From positions 184,769-248,768 of the forward strand of contig NMRA01000237.1 of NCBI GenBank assembly GCA_002633005.1: a stretch of 64,000 bases of DNA, in the 5' to 3' direction. Position numbers and translations under genes: made by a program. Below, one piece after another: positions 50,501-62,500 of the stretch (the stretch's first letter is position 1; the number at the start of each line of letters is the position of its first letter). The notes beneath the pieces are model-generated. The model ran no database searches. It was given only the letters and a program-made list of their open reading frames with translations, and was not told where the DNA came from. The stretch comes from Phoronis australis. Lineage: Eukaryota; Phoronida; Phoronidae.

Positions 50501-53500
50501 TTCATTGATCCCTGTGAAATATTTACTGTATGATAAAACATTAGTCCTAGGTCTAATTGTGTTGGTACAAACAATGCAATTCTCGTTTTTATATCGGGTT
50601 GTTTGGATAGCCCATTTAACCAATATTTCAGTTGTTTGTGTGTTGAGAGTATGGTAAAGTTTGCTCAAATTTGAACAAAAATGGTAGCCAAAATTGTGAT
50701 TTTTTCATTTTTCAGACACTGCATTGTCAAAAATATTCAAAATTTCATTGTGTGTTTGTTGACAGCTGTACTATATCAAGTTTTCAACTGATTGAGTAAA
50801 ATCGTCTTGTTCCCTCTTGTTGAAAATTTCCGTAAAATGAAATGTTACTATTCCACCATATTTTGTTCTAATTTGAAGAAACTTACCATAGTGAGAATTG
50901 TTACCTGATAATTTGTTTCCCATTTGGAGAGGTTGCTGACCATTTAACCAAGTAATGTTAATTTGTGACTGTTGAGAGTGTTATGCACTGGATAGTACAT
51001 TTCTCATTTGAAAACTGTTGTCCTGTTGCCCAAATAATTTTCTAATTATTCCAACATTTTTGTTCAGAGTGCTTATACCATACATGCTACTCATTTGAAA
51101 AGGGACACAGTCCATTTGACCAATGGGAATTATGGGAGGTTTTAATTATCAACTTCTCATTTGAAAGAGCTGCTGCTCATTTTCAAAAATTATCATTTGT
51201 GACCAATTTCCCATTTTGTTTTGAGAATAGTGGGCCTTGTTATGTGGCTACTATCTATATCTGTATTGCAAAGGCTTGCAGGCCAATCCTTTTACAAATA
51301 TCTACTGTTTGGTGAGATATCAATCTGGTCTTTTGTTAAGCTCCACCAAGTCTTTCCCTAACATCAGCCAAGCTGGTCCAGGAGGCCAATTGACCTTTCG
51401 CAAGCTCCGCCCCCTTGCGAAATTTCTATAAACAAGCAATACATTAGTTTTACCCAACAACGTTGTTTGTCGGGTAAAATGGTGGCTTGGAAACGAATGC
51501 TAGGTTGTGATTGGTCAGTTAAGCTGTGACTCAAAATCCTGGCTTCAAAGGTTTACTTTTGAGGTCATTACTAATGTAATGGTTGTACTGCTCTTCACAA
51601 AAAGAAGTGAGATCACCCTTTAAGGTTATGTAGAACCTTATCCACTAGGCGGTTTATTTAGTCAAATATCTACAGAAACTATAGATTTTGACTTGACAGT
51701 AAAAGTGTATATTCCCTGTAAGTAAGAAGGCTGTATAATTTGATTTTTGGCTCCTTGCCAATCTGTCATTAATTGAGTCACGTGATTATTATCTTTTTAG
51801 TAGAATGAACCAAAACAGAAAGGTGCATTGATGGCCAAACATCAGCATCAACAACATGACCAAAATCTCATTTGATATTAATTTCAGGCTGAAAAGTCAG
51901 AAACGCTGTTACAGTTTTCTAAATTATCATTTGGTTCTTATATTATGCAACATTTGGTTTTGTCAGGAAAACTGTAAAACTTGTGTTTTCATAGTTCCTC
52001 ATGCAAAAATTTTTTTGGAAAACTGCGTAAAGCATAGTATCTTAAAGTTTCGTTTGGACCTGATTATCCATTTCTTAGATATGATTTTCCAAAGTAAGCC
52101 AAATTTGGACACTTTCTAGGGTCCCATGCAACCTTAAATCTTTCTTCGTAATTAAGTGTGAAGGTAACATCTCGTTAGTGTGTCTTGGGAACGGTGGACA
52201 TTGTTACTTAACAATACATTTCTCTTTTGAAAAGGGGGTGCTGTTAAGTTGTTCCAACAAACTGTCGCTATCTCGGTAGTACCAGGTTTTTCATATTGAT
52301 TAGCTCGGGCACTAGCCGAAGGCATACAACTTTTAACTATAGCACTACTCTACTGCAAACTTTCACTGTCAGTACACAAAGACTGTAGTGTATGATTACT
52401 CGTCAAATCATGACAGCACGCAATGCATAGGTTTACATAATAGTGGAATAAATTAGGTGAAGTTAAAACACGAATAAAGTATAGTGGATCAGGCAAACCC
52501 TAAACTTTATAATTGAATTTGTACCCATGTCTCAACAACTGGCATTGGCTCTTAACGGCAAGAAAATTACATGGCTGCAAGTGTAAGAATTATATGGGAG
52601 TAAATTACAGCATGCAGCCTTATAATGAGAATATTTGGATATATGACATGTAACTTCCTTCCGCTGCTCAATAACTACAGCCACATTATTTAATCACCAG
52701 TGCCTGCGAAGATTCTTGGTGGTCCGTCCATCATTGAAATCTCTAAGGGAGAAGACATTACAATACCGTTCGATATCATTGGCCAACCCGTCCCCGAAGT
52801 GACGTGGTTCAAAGATGGTCAGGCTGTTCCGGCTGATGACCATCACATCATCGATACCACTGACTTTTCAACTGCGCTGACCATCAAAAATGCAGACAAG
52901 GAAGATGCCGGAACCTACACAGTCCATGTTGAGAATGAGGCTGGCAAAGATGATTACGAAATACCTCTGAATATTGCAGGTTTGTGTTATGAATATTCAA
53001 ATATAGGTACAGTAGAGTCTCCTCAATTTTTGGACAAGAATAACTTCCAAAGTTGACCGTTTTTCGATTTTAAAGGCTCCTCAATTAAATGTCTAATTGT
53101 ATGGTAAAGTCTCACCAATTTTGAACAAAAATAGTTGCTAAAATATCTTATTTTTCAGTCTCTAAACGTTGCCAATTGAATGGCTGTGAATTGTCGCAAT
53201 GTTTTTCAAAATATTTATCTGTTGGTGACTGTGGTACAAAATTTCATCATGAGCGAGAGATTATTTTCCAATTGATACAATGCATGTTTTATGAAAATAA
53301 TTGGTCAGAGTGAAATTTCACTTGTCTAACATCTCTTGTATCTTAACTAGCGAGGCTTTACCATTATGCTATTGTCCTAGATAATTGAGTTAGAATTTTG
53401 GAGACACCAGTGGAAAATTATTTTTACCTTGAAATTTTAAGTTGTGTTTTGATTGAAAATCATATTTGTTTCTAGTGAAAATTATGCGCAAAGTGATACA

Positions 53501-56500
53501 TGTCAGTGCTTTCATTGTGAAAAGTTTCCCTTCATTTGAAAATTGGGAACTGGAAATTTCCCTTTTCCAGTGGGATACTGTTATGTCATTCTGTTGTTTT
53601 TTGCCACTTAAATTTTTCTGTTACATACTAGCGAGTTGCATTACTCATATAAAAAATATGAAATTGTTCTTCATTTGCCTGACTCAGCTCTGAAGTCTGT
53701 TAACTTTTTGAAAGCTCTGTAGTTATACCGGTAATATGCGTATTGCTACCTTCACTAAAGAAGGAAATGTGGCATTAAGGAAACCCCTTGATTCTTTAGT
53801 TACTCTGTGTTTGACACCAATAATAAAATGGAGGACCATACTTGCAATCTTGCAAACTAAATGTGTGATTGTAGATAGTATTTTAACATTGTATGTTTTT
53901 CAATGACTACCAAGAACTATCAAGTCTATTTTCTGGCTGTTGATACCAAATGCAGTGTCAAAAATATGAGAAATATGATGAATGCGAAAATAGCCATGTC
54001 TCAATTTTTGGAATCAAGAAAGCTTAATTTCTGCTTCAATTTCAGTGTTCTAAATCTTAGACACTGTCCCAAACTAGAGAATTCTTGTAAGTCCTGGGTT
54101 GTCAATTAGGAGACCAATATTACCTGTTTATAGCTAGCACAATAGTAATGGTAATCTATGTGGCTAATAAGCCTACTACCACCCTATTTACTCTGCTGGT
54201 TGAGCTGGAAAGAATCACCTTGGTTGAATGAGGTTAAGTTACCTGGTTTATTTGTAAAGTGTCTGCATACTGCCCCCATTAAGTTTGTGTGTACAGTAAT
54301 AAGGCTTGAGACATCATTCTGGTTTACATTATGTAATATGATTTTATATGATGTGACCTTTGGTGTAGCATTCTCAGGGAGTTAATGCTGAGGAAGGATG
54401 TTTAGACCCCTTCTACTTAGAACTTGTGTAGTGTATGGGATGGTTGGATGTTTCTGACGAGAGGATGTTGGTTTTGTCTTTTTAACTCTCACAGTTTGGG
54501 AGAATTTAATTCCACTGTTGATGGAAGTTTTAGTGTTCATGGTTTGAACCAGGGGATTGAATGTCAGCGACATGGGGTGGCCCTGAGATTCAAAGGGTAA
54601 AAAATGTAGGATGGGATATTTTACAAGTTTGTTGTGAGCGGGTTTTGGTGATCATTGAAGTTGAAGTTTGTTGGGAAAGTTTGACAATGGAAAAGAGGTA
54701 GAGTACATTTTCTGAAACATCTGTTTTGAGTTGGACTTTATGAATACTTGTTTTAGATTATCTTGAGATGTTTCTTTTTCAAGTGTCTTGAACTCATTGA
54801 CAAGTTAATTTCTTTTGAAGATCTTTGTAAAAGTAGATTGCATTTGATAGTACAGTGTTTTACTACAAGCCTGTTTATGGAGAAGTGACCTAGTCTAGCA
54901 TACCACACTATTTCCCACGATTTAATTAATTCCAATACTTATAGTCTCTAAGCTTTTATATCCAGAATTATAAATTGAAGGCATAATACTTAGAAACTTT
55001 TGCTAAGCTGTGATGCACTGACAGTTACGTTGCAAAAATTTTCAGTAAACGTTCTGATAATGTAAGGCAAAATTCTTTATGGCTTAAACTATAAGTCACT
55101 TTTCATGATTCGGACCGTGTGTCTCAAAAGTCTTGTACTGACTGTATTTTTGCCATCACTTAAAACTGTAATTTTTCCACGTCTTTTTTGTTATATTGCC
55201 CGTCTGGACTTGTTTGTCTGTAGTCAGGCAGCCTGTGCATTTCTGCTATTCTTTCTTTCAAGCACTTACTGCACCATCTTGAGAAAGGCCTGTCTGGATA
55301 CTAAACGTCAAGAAGTTTTTAATACAAAAATTTAGTGTTTTTAATTTATACAATGACTCCTTGAACTGAATACAGTTCATTGTTTTGTGTACATAACTTG
55401 AAATACCTAACTTATAATACAGTACATGACAAAAGTTATCAGGCTTAATACCATTTTCTGTCATAATGGCTAATTATGTTAACAGCAAAAATGACAGGTA
55501 ATAACTATTATGACTGCAAAATTCTAATTACAGAAGGGTTAATTACATCACTAACTTTCTTGATAATTCCCTTTCATTTTCAGTCATTAGGGACGGCTAC
55601 TCTGTCTTCCACCCAGTCGTCAAGATGGGGGAATTCTGGGTCATTTTGTGTGAATTGGCGTGTACTGTGTGTAGCTTTAAATTTCACCTACTTTCTATTA
55701 AGGTATTGGCAATATCCCAGAATTCCTCATGACTGTAGAGACACAGGATGTGACAGATGGCCAAGTGGCTGACTTCTCAGTTGAGGTTGTCGGTGAACCA
55801 AAGCCAGAGGTATTCTGGGAGCTAAACGGGCAGAGACTGGCAGACGAAGGCCGTTACATGATCTTCGAGGAAGAGGGTCTGCATCACTTGGAAATCTACG
55901 ATGTAACAGCGGCTGATGCCGGTGACTATGTCGCCATCGCCGAAAATCCACTGGGCAGAGTCACGTGCTCTGCACCTTTGAAAGTAACAGGTGATATGTG
56001 TTGCAGTACAACAATTTTTTCAACCATATTTTATTGCCTTTTCCTTAAAAACATTAATAAGAATGCCTTTGTCATTGCCAGCAGTCAATTGGGCAGTTTT
56101 GAGTGATTGAACCAGTTATCGGTGATGTTTTTCCCTCTTCTACTGTTTGTCATCTATCTTTTTACAGAATCTGGCAAACTAAGTTCATTACAAAAACATT
56201 TTGACCCTCATAAAACCTGCAAAAATGATTATAAAGTTTTGAAGCATGTTTAATAAAATTGTCTTCAACTAAAAATTTTCTTTGTCTTCATTTCCCACAT
56301 CATTCTTCATATTCTTGTGATGGATGTTTTAGCTAAACCAGAACAAGCGGAACCCCTGGAGGCGCCAACGTTCATTGTCGCCATCCAGACCGCGGAAACT
56401 GGGGAAGGCAACGTCGCTGAATTCAACTGTGCCGCCTCTGGCCACCCAAGCCCGCGCATTCTCTGGTACAAAGATGGCAAGGAGCTCCAGACAGGCGAAC

Positions 56501-59500
56501 ACTCCATCACCATAATCTGTAATGAGGATGGTTCCAGCACACTGCGTGTGGAGCCGGTGTTGGAAGAACATGTTGGAGTGTACACGGCTGAAGCCGTCAA
56601 CGAGGCTGGAAAGACGGAGTGTACTGCTGAGCTCAAGCTGCCTGGTGAGACAGTAGTTTTCAAAATAAATTGAACAGATCATTGTGGGCTGGGCTATTCA
56701 AAACCCATAAGGAGCAAGTTATAAAACAATTGTCTTCTTAGCCAGAGCCGTAAACTCTTTGTGCTGTGTATACTTGCACAGGCCAACTGGGACAGTTGCA
56801 TGACTTAAGAGAAGTGTTCACAAAGAACTACTTTCAGTGACCTTGCATGTCAGTTTCAAAAGGCTAATTGTCTTTGAATAGCTCTGATGATTTACAATTC
56901 TCTGTGAATTTCTATGCCACTGTGCAGATTAGTTATAGTTTGTAGTTTCTTCAATTATGCCCTCAAAAGAATTGCAAAAACTGATATTTTCATTTTTCAA
57001 ATCAGTTACAAAAGCTGAAAAAATAACCATGTACTGTCTGCTTAATTTTAAATGTGTAAATTTCTCTTTTTATCTGGTTTCGTTGGTAAAGTGAATTCAC
57101 TCTGCCACTGCCAAGTTGTGTTCTTCTAAATTGGAAAAACTCACTGCAATCAACAACAAACTATATACTGTTATAGCATTTTGTAGTAAAGTGATTGTTT
57201 GATAATTTTCCTTTGTTTACTGTTTTATTTGTGGAGCAAAGGGTGAGTCATGATGAGCTGTTTGTTTCTTCCAGAACCTGAAGAACCTACTATTCTGGTT
57301 GCTCCAGAATTCACCAAAGTTCCTGAGACTGTGCACGCCAAAGAGAAGGACACCGCTTCTGTCATAGTGCGAGTGACCGGTGAACCAAGACCTGAAGGTA
57401 TTGTTTATTTTGACACTTAGTCCTAAAATGTAATGAAAGAGCTGTATTATGTGATTTAGGTAGTGATCTTGACCTCTGGTGCTTTCTGTAATGCAAGTTA
57501 CTTGTGAGAAACTTGCAGCTAAAAATTTTCACTCACGGAATTGAAAATGTCAATTCACTCCCATAATGCAACATTGCAGCTTCGTCTACTCATAGTTGGT
57601 TATTGTGACCGAGTAACAATGAGGGCTTGTGGTATTCAAGATGGCAACCATACTAGCAAAATAAGTAACCCAACACTGACCAATTTCTTCATTGGTGGCC
57701 ATTTTGCTAATCCTATACTTGTAAGGTCTCCAGCTTAATTTCAAAACACTCAGTTGTGGCTTGCGTGGTCTTGGGTGATCTCACTTTTCTTGCTGGAAAC
57801 AGCTTTTCTTTCAATGAGAATTGGTATGGACTTAGTCCTTTAATTGGGGGTGTTGCATGGAAAGGTCCCTATTTATTTTCTACATAGAGTATACTCTCGG
57901 TGTGCATTAAATGTAAACTTTGACTTTGTAATGAAACTTAAACAGCACAGGAAAGCACAATTAGTGTTTTCACAAGTCCACAAGTGTGGCGAAAAGTTAT
58001 AGTTGAGTCCCAGTTTGGGTCTGTTTCATGCAACATGGTCTGTTTTTAAGGAACGCGACTTAAGACTTATGACCAAAATTTGGTCTGATGTTCCCATGTC
58101 ACAATTGTGGAATAAAGTTTTAGCTAAGTGATTATTAGTGCATCATAGCCTTGAAATGATTTAGCTAAGTGATTATTAGTGCATCATAGCCTTGAAATGA
58201 TTTAGCTAAGTGATTATTAGTGCATCATAGCCTTGAAATGATTTATAGAAATCATGTCAGTAACTAGCAGCTATGTGTCACTGTGTACTCTCAGGGATTT
58301 TGCATTTTTGCTTAAGTGAATCACTTTTCATGAAATTTGGAAGTGTAGGATGAAATCTTTGTGATACTCGCTTGATTTTTATTTCCTCTTCCCTAGATTT
58401 GTCTTGTTTTTCATTTTTTACTAGAAACTTTTAAAACGAATAGCGGTGGTCACGCGTGTATTCCGAGTTTCATGTTTGATCGACCATGATGAAAAATGCG
58501 CCCAATTCACCTGAATCCTCTTTCAGTTAATTGATCCTTTGGTAATACCGTCCAGCTCTCCTCGTACTTATTTCTCTTCTTGGATTTTTATAATTACGTG
58601 ATTCTTTGATGATTGTCGTGCATTGATAATTGTTATTATGATAATGCTCTTCATGCTGTTCACTAACGCCTTTTTTGGCAATAGTCACTCACAGGGTCCT
58701 GATTTTGAGAACCAGTTTGATGCCCGTTATTCAGTGGAGAAAATTGTTTCTTAAGATGTAGGACCCTTGTAAGTGACTATTACCATGTTTTTTAGCCTTC
58801 ATATTTGAGTTTAGATTTCTATCTTTCTATATATTCTCTATTTCAAAACTAACACTTCGTGACTTTTACTAACTCCATGAACCTTGTATAAGAGCTTCCA
58901 GTTGGCATGTCTTGGAACATTAATTTAGTTTAAATTCTGTTTTTAGTCTTTGTAACAGTGTAACAGTGATCAAGATTTCAATTAATATATTTTGAATAAA
59001 CTGTCATAGAAGGCCTTGAAAAGATTAAATTTTCATAGATTTTTTGTGACTGAAAACGGTGTTGGTTTATTTCGTATGACTTTATTTTATTTATGTCATG
59101 TAAGTAACTATGCTCACAGTTTACACAATTTATTGATGGTTTTTAATTTGAAATCCATTTGAGCCATGAACTTAAGTTGATCATCCATATCTTTGTTGAT
59201 GCATTTTCTGGAGAAAATGTTTATTTTAGGATTTGTCAGATTAAATTCTGGAGCCAACTACTTCTGATCAATCTCCTACTCCAGATTGAGTGCAACCATT
59301 GTATAAAGTGAGATTGTGGTAGCTCTCTGAAACCCAAACATTTTTTGCAGAGTTATTTCCCTTACATAGACACGGTTCAGCAAGCTAAAAATTATGCAAA
59401 TGAACCTTTCAAAATACAGTGATATGCCAACAATTTCGGACGTAAATAAGCGCCAAAGTTGATCTTATTTTATTTTCAAAGGTTTCTAACATTGTTGTGG

Positions 59501-62500
59501 ATATCCTCATTTTCTGACAACATTGCCTGAATCTAGCTATGACATAGAACTTTAAAATGATAAAGCATTTATTTGGTGAAGCTAAATTATGAGAAAAATG
59601 AAAATATGACTGCCATTAACTGTCGAAAGTTTACCCTAGATTCGTGGATAATTTGAGGCGATAGACTTACTCACATTTTATCAGAACTTGAATTGTTTCT
59701 TCCGACTTTTCGAGAATCAAATTTAAATGAAATATTGAAATATATTCATGTCCTTATGCAATACTCGCACTACTTGTAAATCCACAATTTCACTTTAACA
59801 GTCAAGTCATTGTGTGACCACCTACAATTTGTGTTCATCCTTAGCATCAAACTGATAACTTGATCGTTGCTGATCCCAAGTTTTCACATTTTTCATCCCG
59901 TCCTGCTTGACCATTGATATCTTCTACTACCCCATCTACATAGTGTTGTGGTTCAGAAACGATGAACCCCTTGAAGCTTCGCTACAGTACCACATCGAAG
60001 ACTACGCCGACACATATTGCTTTGAAATTAATGTCTGTGATATGTCCGACTCTGGGGTGTACACGGCGGTCGCCAAGAACATCGCAGGCGAAGTGTCTAC
60101 AAATATCCCCGTGGTTGTTAAAGGTATCCCTTCTTTGCCTTGTACCCATTTTCTGTAGACATCCCGTTTGTTTCTATTTCAAAACTCTGAGAGTGCATTT
60201 TTGCGATGTCTTGCCTGGAACATTATTCTCTGTGGTTTTGTATAGTGAGAGTGTTTTTTGTTGAGTTGATGTATGAAAAAAATTCCCTTGAGTTTTCAGT
60301 TATTGTTTGTAACTCCAGCTGTCTTGTGTAATATGTTTTGCTTGCTTTTATCCGTTTGTTTTTTTGTTTTTATCAATTGATGCACTGTGTCACCTATTAC
60401 GTTACCCCCAATCCATTGTCCAATCAATCCTTTGTAACTTATTTTTGAAATTTCACAGCAACTCTTATACATCAGTGTTTGTAATCTGTGACGCGGTGAA
60501 ATTGGCATCACTCTATGACAATTTCTAATTGATTTTTCATCTGGATTGCTCCTTCAGAAATTGACCGTGAAGCACGGTTGACTGAATCCCCTCTGGTACT
60601 GAGACATGTTGAAGAGACGAATCCTCCTGTGTTCACACAAACTTTGACAGACCAGGTAACTGGACTTTATTTGATGTAACTTATTACATTATTTGCCTGC
60701 TAATGGGTAGGTAATTAAGACATTTTGTGCCTCATAATGCACAGCAATGATTTCTTAATTATGGCCTTGATCTTTTGTTTTTGGTGTTCAAGAAATTATT
60801 TTTTGCTGATGAAATCAAATCAATTTCTTTAGGTACCAAAAATTTACAATTCTTAGAAGCAAGTGAAAAGTTGTATTTGCTTCAAAAATTGGATACTTTG
60901 TTTTTGGAAAATAAATAATTTTTGCTTATAATTATTAGAATTCTTCTTGTCCATACCGAAAAATATGCCTCGATTACTTTGTTGGATAGGTGGTTTTTGT
61001 ATTGCGTACAGCTTGCTTCGACATTGCTACATGTGCAGTATTTGTGCTTTTTTAGAAAATAAATCACTTGATATTGGATTAATTAATTAACAGCTTCCAA
61101 TGACATTGAAAATTGTCCGTTGAATTTCAGAATGTTACAGAAGGTGGGAATCTCAAGTTGTCCTGTGTTGTGTGTGGTGTACCTAGACCTGATGTCACAT
61201 GGTTGAGGTACGGTCTGATTTTAATTACGGTAAAACCTATCGTTTAAGAAATAGCTTTGGTATTTAACTTGAACATGGTAAAACTTATATTTTGAGCTAC
61301 CTATGATTTTGAAAGAAGCGAGAAAGTAAAATTTCGCTTGTTCGACATTTTGTGTTATAAATTAGATTGACTTAGTACTTGGCTTAATTTACAATTTTTG
61401 GCATTTCCAAAAGCCTGGGAATGTTATGCTGAAGCAAGGGGTCAATTATCAATGTGCAATTTCTAAGTTTTGAAAGAAATTTCAGTAAAAATCATTTGTA
61501 GTGGGAGGGAAATCAGCATTTTTATAGGATTTGTTCTTGGTTGGGTAGGGGTGAGACCAAAAATTCTATATTTTATGCTTTTAGTACTGTTGATTATTAT
61601 GGACAATGCTTAGGTATACTAATTTTCAAATTTTTATGCGTAAGTAAATAATGACCTATCGTAATTTACTTACGCGCTAATTTTAAAGTTCGTGCTTCTG
61701 TTCTAGCCTAAATCAAATGTGATAAATTTTCAATTTCTTATGGAATCAGTATCTGCTCTGAGAGCCACGCTCTTGTTCTGATGGAATTGAATGAAACTTT
61801 TTAACATTGTTTAGAAGCATGTTGACAAATCTATATATAAACAGTCAGGCACTGTACATAATGTCTGTTGACTGATTTTGTTCGCAGAATGAAATGCTTT
61901 CAAACCTCAGATTGTGTAATGTTAAAATTATTTAAGTTATCAAAGACAACTAACAATTATATGAATTAATGGAAATGAACATTGTTTCATTTTTGTCATC
62001 ATACTTTTCCACAGGCATGACCAGGTGATCCCAGCAGGTGACCTGGTTTCCATGACGAGGGAGGGTGACAACTGTGTGCTTATTGTGCGCAGGATGACTG
62101 AAAACATTGGTGGTGCTTACACCTGCAGGGCTGTCAACTCCGCTGGAGAGTCCACCACTTCAGCTCATGTTACTGTCCTTGGTAAGACTGAAGTTTGTAA
62201 AGGCTATTATATGTAGGAGTCTTCACTTAGGGCTCTAAAGAATAGTGATAGCAAGCAAGTGGGAGATTTTTTCCCTGCGTCAAAATTGAAATATACCTGG
62301 CCAGTGAGGGGGAGTGTTAGGAGTGTTGGCTATTAGGGGTTAGCAAACTTTGAAAATGTTTGTGCTCTCAATAATTGCTGCCCTCTTACAGGGTTCAGAG
62401 GGGTTAAAAAGTACAGTTTTATTTTGTTGGCGTCCCTCAAAAAATAATAAAATGGTGTCGTGTATACTATGGATGTGTCACCCTACAACAGTTGGTGAAT

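Larger units (their letters stand above)
47644..52700 (+). other. Intron 22 (5.1 kb), with a candidate terminal exon and repeats
   Basis: The longest intron. It contains a possible last exon (48665-48765), degenerate CATTTGAAA/CATTTGACC repeats (about 50600-51220, again near 52200), a palindrome at 51448 and a TTAA-type element at 51620-52136. AACAAATAAACAAACAAAC near 48240 is a short simple repeat. Confidence 0.6.
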
